Positions 16,910 through 26,050 of a stretch of 64,000 nt of DNA are shown piece by piece. The stretch lies in NCBI GenBank assembly GCA_002070945.1, contig MWEG01000073.1, positions 1-64,000 of the forward strand, read 5' to 3'. The stretch is from Lentisphaerae bacterium ADurb.Bin082 (GTDB lineage: Bacteria > Verrucomicrobiota > Lentisphaeria > Oligosphaerales > Oligosphaeraceae). Each line of letters opens with the position of its first letter. Position 1 is the stretch's first letter. The notes under the pieces were generated by a model. The model saw only the letters and a program-made list of their open reading frames with translations, was not told the DNA's origin and made no database searches. The translations under genes and the position numbers were made by a program.

Positions 16910-17041
16910 CTATTTTTTCTTCTCACAGGTCGTTTTTTCGCCCCGGGCATGATGATAGGCTTTACAGGCTTTGCAGTCTCCGTGTCGCGGGCACCCCGGC
17001 CAAGTGCAGGGGCAATCAGCCTTGATCTTCTTCTCGCTCAT
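16910..17041 (-). CDS. Small Cys-rich protein (43 aa), putative metal-binding
   Basis: 43 residues with six Cys and three His: CPCTWPGCPRHGDCKACKAY, then HHARGEKTTC. The layout resembles small uncharacterised C-P-C...C-x-x-H-G-x-C-x-x-C...H...C proteins found in many anaerobes, which probably bind zinc or an iron-sulfur cluster. A GAGGAG box lies seven bases before the ATG, and the ORF fills an otherwise empty gap between two plus-strand genes. The short length and lack of neighbours on the same strand leave some doubt, but the Cys pattern with a good RBS is convincing. Confidence 0.7.
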   Translation of the reverse strand: MSEKKIKADCPCTWPGCPRHGDCKACKAYHHARGEKTTCEKKK

Positions 17042-17249
17042 TTCAGGTCTCCTCTTCTAAGTTAAGTTCGCTGCACAGCCAAAACCCCAAGGAGGCAGCG
17101 CGAACCAACAGCAAAAGTACTCTAACTGTCATTAATCTGCTTTTCAAGTTCATGCCAAGATATTACACGGAAATAATCTGCCAAGCGGCGGTTCGCCGTC
17201 TCAATGCGTCACTGGCAGTCTGCTCGTGTCTATCCAAGGAGAAATTCTG

Positions 17250-19835
17250 ATGAAACATTCCAGCCACTACCTCGGCCTGTTAGCCTTGAGTACCCTGTCA
17301 CTCTATGCTCAACCCGCAAAACCGACCGCAACTGCGCCAGCAATCCCGCCACGCCTGTTGATCAGCGCGGAAAAAGCTGAGCAATGGCAAGGCGGCAACC
17401 AGGACCGCGAAATCGTCGCGGAGGGCGAAACAGCGTCCATCCGCTGGGCTCATGGCGATAGCAACACCTTAGAGTACAGGGACTGCCCGAGCGACTGGAC
17501 AGGCGAGCAGAACGTACTGGACTTCTGGTTGCACAGCGAAAAGGCCACTGACAGCAGATTCATCATCTACATCGGCTCAGAGAATCCCGAATTGCCAGGC
17601 ATGGACTACTACAGCACCAGCATTAGGCTGAATTTCACTGGTTGGCGCCATTATCAGCTGCCATTAAAGGAGTTGAGTGTATCCCGCACTCCCCTGGGCT
17701 TTGACAAGATCACCAGCTTCCGCATGCACGCTTCTGGCTGGAACAACACGCCCCACCCTGAGGCCGTGGTCCGCGTCGGCGACATCCGGCTCGTGTACAT
17801 GCCGCCGGTCAAGGGACCGCGCCTGAGTGACGAGGACTTCTTCGCAGCGCTGGACCTGGACCGTCCTGGCCTGGAAACGGTCAAGACGGCTGTCGCCGCC
17901 GCCGACTTCGCGGCCGCACGCGGTGCGCTGCTGCGCTACTACGTGGAGCGACAAAACCCGCGCTACTACCGCAGCTGGGCCGACCGACCGCCCGAAGAGC
18001 AGCGCCCAGCCTCCTACGACACCCGCGCCGCTGACAGGGTCGTCGCCCACTTGCTCCGCAGCTGCGGCGTGGACCATCAATTTGGCGAGCGCATTGACTG
18101 GTCCATCAATCCGACCAAAATCCAGTACAAGGAATGGACCTGGCAGCTCAGCCGCCATCCCTTCTGGCGCACGCTGGTGGATGCGTACTGGCAGACCGGC
18201 AAGGAAATTTACGGCAAGGAATTCGTCGACCAGATGACGGCATGGGTCGAAGACAATCCAGTGCCTCTGAACAGCTCAGGGAACACTGCCGGTTCACGCT
18301 GGCGGACGATTGAGGCCGGCATCCGCACCGGCGGCGTCTGGCAGGACTGCTTCTTCCGCATGTTGGGTTCGCCGGTCTTCACTGCCGATGCGGTCACCAC
18401 CATGCTCAAATCCTTCTGCGAACACGCACGACACCTCCGCGCCCACCCGACCAGCAACAACTGGCTGGCCATGGAAATGAACGGCCTCTTCCACATCAGC
18501 GCACTCTTCCCCGAATTCCGCGAAGCCGCCGAATGGCAGAGTTATTCGGCAGGGCGACTCTACGAGGAAATGGAAGTGCAAGTCTATCCCGACGGCGCAC
18601 AAGTCGAGCTGGCAACCGGCTACCACGGCGTCAGCCTCATCAACTTCCTGGGCGCCTATAACATCGCCAAGCACAACAACATCGAGCTGCCAGGCGACTA
18701 CATGCAGCGCATGGAACGCCAGTACGCCTACTACATGTACATCATGATGCCGGACGGCCGCATGCCAGCTCTCAACGACGCAGGCTGGGGCAATGTCCGG
18801 AGGTCCCTGGCCACTGGCTTCACTCACTTCCCTGAACGCACGGACTTCCAGTACCTGGCCACTAATGGCAGCGAAGGCACCAAGCCGACTTTCACCTCAT
18901 ACTGGATGCCCTACGCCGGCTGGGCTATCATGCGCAGCGGCTGGGAAGCCGAGGACCTCTACATGATCTTTGAAGTCGGCCCCTTTGGCGCCGGCCACCA
19001 GCACGAGGACAAGTTGTCCATGATTGTCTCCGCCTACGGTCGGCGGCTCCTTACCGAGGCCGGTATCTACGCCTACGACAGCTCGGCCTGGCGGCGCTAT
19101 GTTCTCTCCGCCCGCGCCCATAATCTTGTCATGGTTGACGGCATGGAGCAGCACCGCCGCGGCAAGCCTGAATACAACCTGAGCAGCGAACCCATGAACA
19201 ACCGCTGGCTCACCAACGACCTCTTTGATTTCGCCGAAGGCTGGTACAACGAGGGTTTCGGCTCGGAACGCGACCAGACCGTCACCCACTACCGCGCCGT
19301 ACTCTTCCTCAAGCCCGAGTGCTGGCTGGTCTGGGACCTCTTCAGCCCAGCCGATGACAGCGAACACCGCTATGACACGGTCTTCCACCTCAATAATCAG
19401 GACGCCGCTCTCGACGAAAAGTCCCTCACCGTTGTTGGCGCTGATCCCGACGTGGCCAATTTGGCCATCGTGCCCCTGCGCCGCGAAGGTCTTACGGTCG
19501 ACATCATCAAGGGGCAGACTGAACCCGAGGTGCAAGGATGGGTAGCCAATTCCACCCGCGATGAAGACGTGTCACCCGTGCCTACGCCCATCTACCACCG
19601 CCAGGCCGTCGGCCAGTGGCTCGAACCGTGGCTGCTCTACCCCTTGCGGGCCAACGAAAAGTCACCGGTCAGCGCCATCGAATTTGATCGGCAGGCGAAC
19701 TCTTGCAGCATCACTCTCGTGGATGGGCGCAGAATCGTCGCCGCCGTCACTATTGGCAAGGACGCTATCGGCGAAGTCAGCCTCAAGACTTTCGACGCCA
19801 ACGGCGCCCTCGTCAAAACCGCGGTTGCGAAGTAA
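17250..19835 (+). CDS. Secreted heparinase II/III-family polysaccharide lyase
   Basis: 861 residues from the ATG at 17250. That start was chosen over an in-frame GTG at 17226 because AAGGAG lies eight bases before it and it begins the signal peptide (MKHSSHYLGLLALSTLSLYA). An N-terminal beta-sandwich (about residues 30-190) precedes an (alpha/alpha) toroid with TSNNWLAMEMNGL and ELATGYHGVSLINF. The C-terminal heparinase II/III-like sheet contains GPFGAGHQHEDKLSM and SARAHNLVMVDG, where His and Tyr residues of the family act. It probably cleaves acidic polysaccharides (glycosaminoglycan, alginate or ulvan-like); the substrate is not determinable. Confidence 0.87.
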   Translation: MKHSSHYLGLLALSTLSLYAQPAKPTATAPAIPPRLLISAEKAEQWQGGNQDREIVAEGETASIRWAHGDSNTLEYRDCPSDWTGEQNVLDFWLHSEKATDSRFIIYIGSENPELPGMDYYSTSIRLNFTGWRHYQLPLKELSVSRTPLGFDKITSFRMHASGWNNTPHPEAVVRVGDIRLVYMPPVKGPRLSDEDFFAALDLDRPGLETVKTAVAAADFAAARGALLRYYVERQNPRYYRSWADRPPEEQRPASYDTRAADRVVAHLLRSCGVDHQFGERIDWSINPTKIQYKEWTWQLSRHPFWRTLVDAYWQTGKEIYGKEFVDQMTAWVEDNPVPLNSSGNTAGSRWRTIEAGIRTGGVWQDCFFRMLGSPVFTADAVTTMLKSFCEHARHLRAHPTSNNWLAMEMNGLFHISALFPEFREAAEWQSYSAGRLYEEMEVQVYPDGAQVELATGYHGVSLINFLGAYNIAKHNNIELPGDYMQRMERQYAYYMYIMMPDGRMPALNDAGWGNVRRSLATGFTHFPERTDFQYLATNGSEGTKPTFTSYWMPYAGWAIMRSGWEAEDLYMIFEVGPFGAGHQHEDKLSMIVSAYGRRLLTEAGIYAYDSSAWRRYVLSARAHNLVMVDGMEQHRRGKPEYNLSSEPMNNRWLTNDLFDFAEGWYNEGFGSERDQTVTHYRAVLFLKPECWLVWDLFSPADDSEHRYDTVFHLNNQDAALDEKSLTVVGADPDVANLAIVPLRREGLTVDIIKGQTEPEVQGWVANSTRDEDVSPVPTPIYHRQAVGQWLEPWLLYPLRANEKSPVSAIEFDRQANSCSITLVDGRRIVAAVTIGKDAIGEVSLKTFDANGALVKTAVAK

Positions 19836-19869
19836 GCGACCGCTGAGCTGTCCTCTGCCGCCTGCAAGC

Positions 19870-20325
19870 TCAGAAGAATGGCGCTGTTCCTGTGCTCACT
19901 GCCAGCACTGCGCCGATCCAGGAGCTGGCTGCCAGGATTGCCCCCAGGGGCACCCGAGCCACTTCGGCGCGGCTTTTCCCGATGCTCTGAATCCAAACCC
20001 ACAATCCGGCTATCAGCATCACGACCGGGAGCATGGGAGCGCCAGTCAAATTCCCTGCTGCAAACATCATTTTCACACTGCCGGCGCCGCACCAGCCGCG
20101 CCAATAGAACGGCAGCAGCCAAAGCGCGCCAAGCACGCCTCCAAGCAGAGCCTCGAAAAAACCCTGCCAGCCGCCAGAAACCAGACTACAGGCCATCAAC
20201 ACTGCGGCGCCGCCCATAGTCAGGCTGTTAGGCAGCCGCCGATAGTGATAATCAAACCAGCCAAGCGCCAAAAGCCAAACCGTGGCGCCGGCAAGCAAGG
20301 GTATCCCAGAATGGTTGACAGGCAT
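19870..20325 (-). CDS. Prepilin peptidase (A24 family) homologue lacking the second catalytic Asp
   Basis: 151 residues, the size of short CpaA/TadV-type enzymes, with about five membrane helices. The first catalytic site is present (WFDYHYRRLPN, Asp in an early loop). The second, normally GxGDxK, reads GAGSVKM, so Ser replaces the catalytic Asp. AAGGAA upstream of the ATG supports the start. The prepilin-like genes at 4851 and 6273 would be natural substrates if it were active. It is either a non-canonical or inactive paralogue, or an enzyme whose Asp lies elsewhere. A structured RNA lies upstream on the same strand. Confidence 0.75.
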   Translation of the reverse strand: MPVNHSGIPLLAGATVWLLALGWFDYHYRRLPNSLTMGGAAVLMACSLVSGGWQGFFEALLGGVLGALWLLPFYWRGWCGAGSVKMMFAAGNLTGAPMLPVVMLIAGLWVWIQSIGKSRAEVARVPLGAILAASSWIGAVLAVSTGTAPFF

Positions 20326-20428
20326 GACAAAGGTTCCTTATTTGCCTCGGCGCAACGAAGCGAATCACCGAAACAATCGACAGCACCATGAGAAAAGCTC
20401 CCAGCCAGACAGGCACAGTTGCGGACAT
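20252..20428 (-). CDS. Possible small single-span membrane protein (58 aa)
   Basis: MSATVPVWLGAFLMVLSIVS begins a hydrophobic helix, followed by a Cys-containing tail (CHACQPFWDTLAC). It overlaps the prepilin-peptidase start by 74 bases in another frame. The only RBS-like sequence is a G run directly before the ATG. It could be a short leader peptide or spurious. Confidence 0.2.
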   Translation of the reverse strand: MSATVPVWLGAFLMVLSIVSVIRFVAPRQIRNLCHACQPFWDTLACRRHGLAFGAWLV

Positions 20429-20621
20429 TCCCCCCTGTGGATCAGCCGCCTGTATATATGCCGGCAGACGAAAGCCTGTGACATGGATGCAATGATTGAA
20501 AGGGGCTGAAGTGCCCAGCCGGGTACCACAAACCCGCGCTATCACACCCTGTTTTCCAGACGCCTGAAGCTGACCCGGTTCCAGTCTGGCCCGAGACGTC
20601 GGCAAGAGCTATGAAAAAGGC

Positions 20622-20665
20622 AAAAAAAAAGCCGGACGCACTCTGACAATACGCTCAGAGGTCCG
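20622..20665 (-). terminator. Factor-independent terminator of the structured RNA
   Basis: On the minus strand CGGAC-CTCTGA, an 8-base loop, then TCAGAG-TGC-GTCCG form an 11-bp stem with a small internal bulge, followed by GGC and nine Ts. Its 5' arm overlaps segment B of the alternative long-range helix. Confidence 0.75.
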
Positions 20666-20830
20666 ACCAAGAACCTGCCACACATATGCCCGAAGTGCGT
20701 CCAGCAAGATGTGTGTAAACACCATCTTACCGGATACATTCCGGCTTCATGTGCGGCAAAGTGAAGACAGAGTTTGGTCGGTTCTGAGCGTAATTGCCGA
20801 AAAATATGCGGTTTAAAAGAGCAAAGACGC
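20622..20830 (-). ncRNA. Structured RNA with alternative terminator/antiterminator pairing (riboswitch-like)
   Basis: Read on the minus strand. Segment A (20791-20774) pairs with segment B (20670-20651) through 9+8 base pairs, closing a multibranch region. That region contains an AAGATG...CATCTT hairpin, a CCGGA...TCCGG hairpin and a GCCGCACAT/ATGTGTGGC helix. Segment B can instead pair with the next sequence (20646-20633) to form a terminator followed by nine Ts. This is the layout of a cis-acting attenuator. A possible promoter (TTGCAA, 17 bases, TAGAGT) lies just upstream. No known riboswitch class was recognised. The next genes on this strand are the small ORF and the prepilin-peptidase homologue. 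Confidence 0.5.
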
Positions 20831-20839
20831 TGTCCAAAG

Positions 20840-21047
20840 AACTGGCATCGCTTTACTCTATCACAGCTGGCCAAGCTTTGCAAACAGATGACCGAACAAT
20901 CGTGCGGCAATCAGGCAGTCGGTCACCGATAGATACTCGGGGTTCCGACGAGTAGCGGTCTCCGGAAAGGGGCGAGGGACGAGAGTGAGCTTGGACTACG
21001 CTGTCCGCCATTGTCCATCGCGTTTGTCGACGCGCCGCGGCAGAAAC
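20840..21047. other. Intergenic DNA; no gene seen
   Basis: Contains the possible promoter region of the minus-strand RNA and a GGGGCGAGGGACGAGAG phrase related to the flanks of the heptamer-array elements (about 20969-20985). No ORF with support. Confidence 0.35.
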
Positions 21048-21131
21048 GCTAAAAGCGCGAAACATACTGCAAGCTGAAGCTTGAACTACATACGATGCCG
21101 CCGCCGTCCACCATGTCCACAACGTCCACAT
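21048..21131. repeat. Dispersed palindromic repeat (AAGCTTCAGCTTG core), copy 2, plus GTCCAC repeats
   Basis: Inverse orientation of the 4630-4675 element (GCAAGCTGAAGCTTGAACTA), next to AAAAGCGCGAAACATACTGC. It is followed by CCACCATGTCCACAACGTCC (21107-21126). Confidence 0.55.
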
Positions 21132-21240
21132 CTCTTTGTGCCGCAGGCGTTTAACCATGCTTAACCCCTGGCTTCAGCCTGGGGGAAGGCATATCCCAAA
21201 ACTGGTTCCTTGTAGAGGCACTACGGTTAGCGCTGAAAAC
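21132..21240. repeat. REP-like dispersed repeat, copy 2
   Basis: GCAGGCGTTTAACCATGCTTAA, then CCCCTGGCTTCAGCCTGGGGG and AGGCACTACGG. It matches the 14442-14545 copy in order and spacing. Confidence 0.75.
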
Positions 21241-21465
21241 ATACTGCAGAAATGCCGTTATCAACGGCGGAGCGATTGCCTGCCGCCGGTGATTTTCCAT
21301 GCATCCAGTGGAAATTCGACTCAAGCGATGTTATTTTTACGCTTGCCACTGCCTCGTAACTGCCCAACGCACGGCGGCAGGCAGACAGGCTTGCCCCTGC
21401 CGCTGCGCCGAATGTTTCTCCACAGCCTTGAGACGACTCTATTCACCTCGCGACGAAGGATTCCC

Positions 21466-23643
21466 ATGCGCAACCACGTTTTTCTTCTTGGGCTTATTCT
21501 GCTCTGCCTGTCCTTGCCAGCACAAGATGCCGGCCTTCCGGATGAGCCATGGTTTGACCACGTCACCACGCCCAGCGTTGTCCCCGTGTCCAAAATACAG
21601 GACTTCTGCCTTGAAGCCCATCGCCTTCTGGCGGCCAAGGCCTCGGCTGCCACGCTGGGTCAGCTTGCCCCTGTCGACCAAACGCCGCGCGTGCTCTTCC
21701 TGAGCATCGGCGGCGAGGAATGGCCGGCACGTACCTACTTCGGCGCCGGCTTCTCCTTCCGCGCTGCCTGGGAGAGCGTCGTCGACATCATGCTGGCCAA
21801 TGAACCGCTCTACGGCGAAAAGACCGCCGCCCAGGCCAAAGGCATGATTGAAACAGCCATCAAGGAAAAGCGGCCCGTTCCGGCAGCCCTGACCGCCCGC
21901 CAGCAGAATCCACTGGCCTGGAAATGGCTGCGGCTTGACATCGTCCAAGCAGCCCTGCCAATCGCGAATTTTTCCGTGGAGCATTCCCGGCTTGCCCTGA
22001 CCAGCCTCGTCGGCCTGGCCTTCGTCCCTCAGCTTGGTTTTGCCTTCACCCCGGAGCAGCTGACCGGCCGCTGCCTGCTGGAGTCGACCCGCCATTTGGA
22101 CAAACAGCAGGTCGGCAACTTGATTTCCGAAACCTTCAATTGGAATGCCTTGAAAGCCTGGCAGCAGATCAGCGGCATTGATTCAGGCCACCGAGTCTGC
22201 CTTTTCGAAACCGACAGCTACTATTGCGATGGCAAAAGCGTCGTGCGACTGTTCCGGGGGCATCCCATCGCCAAGACGATGACCGCAGCGGATTGCCTGG
22301 AAGCCGCCGCCAGCGCCGGCGCTAAAATCGCCGCTGCATTGCATCCGCGAACTGGCGTCATGCAAGCGCCTTTCCCAGAATGGGTGAGCAGCGCCGCCCA
22401 GGACGCCGAAGCCCTGGACGCGCAGGCGGAAATTGCATTCGCCCTGGCCCGCCTGGCGCACGTGGCCAACAACCCACAAATGGCCGCAGCCGCCAAGCTG
22501 GCCATGCAGCCCGTGCTGGCGGCCGGACTGCGCTTCGGCCCCCAAAGAGCCTACGGCGCCATCGTGGAAGCCGAAGAATTACCCCCTGAAAGCCCCCTGG
22601 CGCCCCGTCGCGTCGCTCACCTGCGCACCAATGCCATGGCCTGCCTGGCGCTGGCTGAACTAGAGCAGGCGACCGGCGACCGACGCCAGCGAGGAACGCT
22701 CATCGCCCTGGCTGACCAGTTGAAACGCCAGGCTCTGCCCGGCGGAGGATTCATCTTCACGGTCATGCCGCAATCAGGACAGCTGGTCGACAGCAGCAGC
22801 CTCAGCCTGCATGGCAAGGCCGAAGCAGAAGCCTTGGCGACCCTGGCCCTGCTGCGGGCAGGCACCCTGGCCACCAGGAGCGACTTGCTGAACCTTGCTG
22901 ACCAGAACTTAGAGTATCTGCTGGCACGGGTCAGCAAAATGCCCTTGGAAAGCCTCCCTAATACGCCCTGGCTAGTCGAGGTGCTGAGCCTGCACGTTCT
23001 TCGTAACCAGGAATTCGCCAGCCAGATGGACCGTCTGGGCTTTGCCGCCAGCGTCGATGTCGAGACAAAGCCGCTGTATCCGGACATGTATGGCTCTGTG
23101 CGACTCTGGCCCAGCGCTACTGTCTCTGCTGAGCGCGCCTGGCTGCTGGCCAGTCTGTCGAAATGGTTCCGCACCGGCGGCGAGACCAAGAAGGCCTCTG
23201 ATTTCATGGCAGCAGCAGCGCCGCCGCTAGTCTTCCAGATGCAGGCCCGCATGGTTCCAGCCAGCTGTTCCGGACTGCCGCGGCCAGGACACTACGTCGA
23301 TTTTTTCCGCGACCATCTTGAAGACTTTGGCTTTGACCTCTCCGGCCAGGCGACCCAGATCATCAGCCTGACCACCCTATTCCAGGAACTCCAGGACGGC
23401 TATGACGGCGCCTTCCCTGGCCTTGACAAGGTCACGGAGCAGCTGGCCGCCGCCCAGGAAAGCCTTGGCAAGCATCCGCTGGTTCTCTCCCCGGAACTGG
23501 TTCGCACCCAAGTCGACGCCACCCGCGTTTCCCGCGATTTGACTGGCGACATCACCGGCGGCGCCACCAAAACCGTCATCAAGACCCCAAAGCCTGCTAA
23601 GTCGCGCTCTGGCGGCGTCATGCCCAAAAAGCGCCGTCAATAA
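21466..23643 (+). CDS. Secreted helical-repeat protein of unknown function
   Basis: 725 residues from the ATG at 21466, chosen because GAAGGA precedes it and it begins a signal peptide (MRNHVFLLGLILLCLSLPAQ). The long upstream open frame runs through a REP-like repeat and is not coding. The first ~200 residues (RTYFGAGFSFRAAWESVVD) form a mixed domain of no recognised family. Residues about 290-620 show repeated helical pairs (RTNAMACLALAELEQATGD; LHGKAEAEALATLALLRAG), suggestive of an (alpha/alpha) toroid as in many carbohydrate-active enzymes. The C-terminal tail is Lys/Arg-rich. The gene lies between polysaccharide-active enzymes, so a role in glycan processing is plausible but unproven. 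Confidence 0.75.
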   Translation: MRNHVFLLGLILLCLSLPAQDAGLPDEPWFDHVTTPSVVPVSKIQDFCLEAHRLLAAKASAATLGQLAPVDQTPRVLFLSIGGEEWPARTYFGAGFSFRAAWESVVDIMLANEPLYGEKTAAQAKGMIETAIKEKRPVPAALTARQQNPLAWKWLRLDIVQAALPIANFSVEHSRLALTSLVGLAFVPQLGFAFTPEQLTGRCLLESTRHLDKQQVGNLISETFNWNALKAWQQISGIDSGHRVCLFETDSYYCDGKSVVRLFRGHPIAKTMTAADCLEAAASAGAKIAAALHPRTGVMQAPFPEWVSSAAQDAEALDAQAEIAFALARLAHVANNPQMAAAAKLAMQPVLAAGLRFGPQRAYGAIVEAEELPPESPLAPRRVAHLRTNAMACLALAELEQATGDRRQRGTLIALADQLKRQALPGGGFIFTVMPQSGQLVDSSSLSLHGKAEAEALATLALLRAGTLATRSDLLNLADQNLEYLLARVSKMPLESLPNTPWLVEVLSLHVLRNQEFASQMDRLGFAASVDVETKPLYPDMYGSVRLWPSATVSAERAWLLASLSKWFRTGGETKKASDFMAAAAPPLVFQMQARMVPASCSGLPRPGHYVDFFRDHLEDFGFDLSGQATQIISLTTLFQELQDGYDGAFPGLDKVTEQLAAAQESLGKHPLVLSPELVRTQVDATRVSRDLTGDITGGATKTVIKTPKPAKSRSGGVMPKKRRQ

Positions 23644-23654
23644 GCGCCGCCGGC

Positions 23655-25973
23655 TCACGGGGTCAGCCTTGGCAGCACGTCTAAGACTTCCCTAGGACCG
23701 AGTTCAAAGAGGATGAAGCCGGGTGCCTGTGCCTGCCGGGCAACGGCGATCTGCCGAGCCAACTCCTCGGCGGATAGCCGCTGCGATGACGCCCCGATTC
23801 CGGGGACCAGCCGATTGACGCCGCCAAGCTGCTGGCTCTGACGCTGTAAGTCGCCGGCAAAAAGGGCGCTGGACGGGCGGTAGTTCATCGGACAAACAAA
23901 GTCGATGATGCCATTCCGGCACCATGGAACCCAGTCCTGCCCAACAGCCGTGCGGGCGTTCTGCCAATCAGGGTACACGGCCGCAGACACCGCGATGCCG
24001 GGACGGGCCGCGCGCACTGCCGACGCGGTCTCCGCTGTCAACGAGGAAATCTGCTGACGCCGAAATTGCTCCCAGCGCAGCCGGTCCGGCCCGGGACGCA
24101 GCACGGCGTCCGGCCAGGCGCTGAGCAAATGTCCGTCAGCGGCAAAGGCTTTTCGGCAATTCGGGCAGAAGCAGGAATCTGATTGCGGAAAGCGGATAAG
24201 GTCGAGATGGACGCCGTCCAACGCATAGAGCCTGGCTATTTCTGCGGTCATGCGCGTCACTAGGGCGCGGTTTTCCGGATGACTTGGGCACAGCCATCCC
24301 AGCGGCTCCTGTCGGGCATTGACTTGCAGTCGGCCTTGCTGTCGCCAGGTTCTGAGCTGGATTGCCGGTGCGTCCTCCACTCCCAGGCATGACACCCAGG
24401 CGTGCAGCTGGATGCCATAGCGTCGGCAAGCTGTCAGGCACGGCGCTACCCAGTCCGTCCCGCCGGATGGCACCAGGCGGCTGGGATAGGTGGCAACAGC
24501 CGGCGACAGGAAATTCGGGAAGATGGCGTTGATGCCGGATTGGGCGAGAATGGACACGGTTTCCTCCCAGGATTTCCCTGGCAGGCCCTGCGGTCGCCGC
24601 ATCCACCCGGCCCGGAATTCCCCGGGGCGTGCGGCAGTGGCTGGAGTCTCCGCGCCCAGTAGGATTTCCTGGCAGTTGCGGGCGTCATCGCCGACAGCCG
24701 TGAAATTGGCGCTGGCCAGCGCCTGTCTCGCCCTGGCCAGCGCCAAGGCGGCGGCATGCGGGCGTTGACTGGCCGGGGCAAAGGCATACGCGATTTCGGC
24801 CCGTCGCAGCAATGCGGCTGCGCCCTGGCGGTCGGCTTCAGGCACAATACGGTCAGCCAGGGCAGCCATGACGCGACTTCCGGCTCTCGGATCCTGGTGC
24901 AAGTAAACGTGCGTCATCCAAAAGCCCTGGGCTGACTCCACGATGGCCGGCCAGCCGGTCGCGGCCCCGGAGCTGTCCAACCACCAGGCGGCCACGGCCA
25001 GTGAAGAAGGAAAAGCAGCCGGATTGACGGCGACAAAGGCCGTCGACTGCTGTCGGAAAGGCGCTGCGCCCGGCAGGCGGCCCTGGTCGGGCTGCACAGC
25101 TGCCAGGCCTCCCGGCGTCTGCGCCGCTCGGGCGAATTTGCCACTGGGGAAGCCCATCTGCACGGTCAGCGGCGGCGGCAAAGTGTAAAACACTGCGGCT
25201 TTACCACCGCGCCTAAGATAGCTGACCACGGTGCTGACTTGCGGCGAGCCGGCCGCCTCCGGCGTTGGAAAAAACAGCATGCGGTATGGCAGCAGCAGGG
25301 ACAGCGTACTGTCGGCCTCCTCAAACACGGCTGGATATATCCCCTGTTCATACAGCGCTTCGCCGAGATGACGGGCATACGAATAGGACTCGGCGGCAGC
25401 CGCCTTGTCGCTGCCGCTGCGCAAAACCGCGATGCTGAGATTGGGCCGCATGAATTCAATTTCAGCGGCATAGATGGCCAGGTTGCCGCTGCCGCCCCGC
25501 CACGCTGCCAGTCGCAGCATCGTGCTTAGCTGCCAGGAGCCAGGAGCGCCTTCCGGCATGAAGCGCGTCTTGGGAAGGATGATTTCCTCCCAGCGGCCTG
25601 ATGCCGACGGCGCGAACTCGGCGGCGTACCAGGTGTTGCCAGCCCGGATGTAGGCATTGTATTGGCTGGCCAGGCCGGGATTGAGGACATACAGTCGCAG
25701 CCTGAGAGCCGCCATCTGGGAAAGGTCGAGATGGAGTGGAATGTCCCAGAATGCGCGCGGTGAACCATCCGGCGTAAAGGCGGCCGGGAATTCAAGCCCG
25801 GCGACTCGCATCGTGGCCATGCTGGCAGCACCGCTGGGACGACAACTGCCGACAGCACGCGACAAGTCAATCGTCTGCCCCTGGCTGTTCAGGCAGAAAG
25901 CTGTCATGGCTGACGCCAGGCAGAGGGCGTAAAACATACGGGCGGCATGCTTGCTCGAAGGATGTCTGGACAC
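23655..25973 (-). CDS. Secreted glycosyl hydrolase-like protein, GHL10/DUF187 family
   Basis: 772 residues with an N-terminal signal region (FYALCLASAMTAFCLNSQG). The N-terminal part is a beta-sandwich-like region and a Rossmann-like segment. From about residue 455 the GHL10 barrel is clear: FRAGWMRRP, SGINAIFPNFLS, GIQLHAWVSCLG, then DGVHLDLIRFPQ and a CFCPNCRKAF insertion that may bind a metal, ending with IIDFVCPMNYRP. The family is related to GH10/GH13-type barrels; substrates are poorly known. The start is a GTG with AGGAA upstream. It converges with the 21466-23643 gene with an 11-base gap. Confidence 0.8.
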   Translation of the reverse strand: MSRHPSSKHAARMFYALCLASAMTAFCLNSQGQTIDLSRAVGSCRPSGAASMATMRVAGLEFPAAFTPDGSPRAFWDIPLHLDLSQMAALRLRLYVLNPGLASQYNAYIRAGNTWYAAEFAPSASGRWEEIILPKTRFMPEGAPGSWQLSTMLRLAAWRGGSGNLAIYAAEIEFMRPNLSIAVLRSGSDKAAAAESYSYARHLGEALYEQGIYPAVFEEADSTLSLLLPYRMLFFPTPEAAGSPQVSTVVSYLRRGGKAAVFYTLPPPLTVQMGFPSGKFARAAQTPGGLAAVQPDQGRLPGAAPFRQQSTAFVAVNPAAFPSSLAVAAWWLDSSGAATGWPAIVESAQGFWMTHVYLHQDPRAGSRVMAALADRIVPEADRQGAAALLRRAEIAYAFAPASQRPHAAALALARARQALASANFTAVGDDARNCQEILLGAETPATAARPGEFRAGWMRRPQGLPGKSWEETVSILAQSGINAIFPNFLSPAVATYPSRLVPSGGTDWVAPCLTACRRYGIQLHAWVSCLGVEDAPAIQLRTWRQQGRLQVNARQEPLGWLCPSHPENRALVTRMTAEIARLYALDGVHLDLIRFPQSDSCFCPNCRKAFAADGHLLSAWPDAVLRPGPDRLRWEQFRRQQISSLTAETASAVRAARPGIAVSAAVYPDWQNARTAVGQDWVPWCRNGIIDFVCPMNYRPSSALFAGDLQRQSQQLGGVNRLVPGIGASSQRLSAEELARQIAVARQAQAPGFILFELGPREVLDVLPRLTP

Positions 25974-26050
25974 GGGTTGTTCCTATTTGATTATAGTTGA
26001 TGGTGATGAAGAGGAAAGACGGCTGGCTGGCGCAGTTAGGCTTCTTTCGC

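Noticed and set aside
20429-20600. c-di-GMP-I riboswitch because of a GCCGGGTACC-like end
   Set aside because: The plus-strand segment lacks the conserved GGCAAACC and GAAA-loop parts at the required distances, and it is not upstream of a plus-strand gene.
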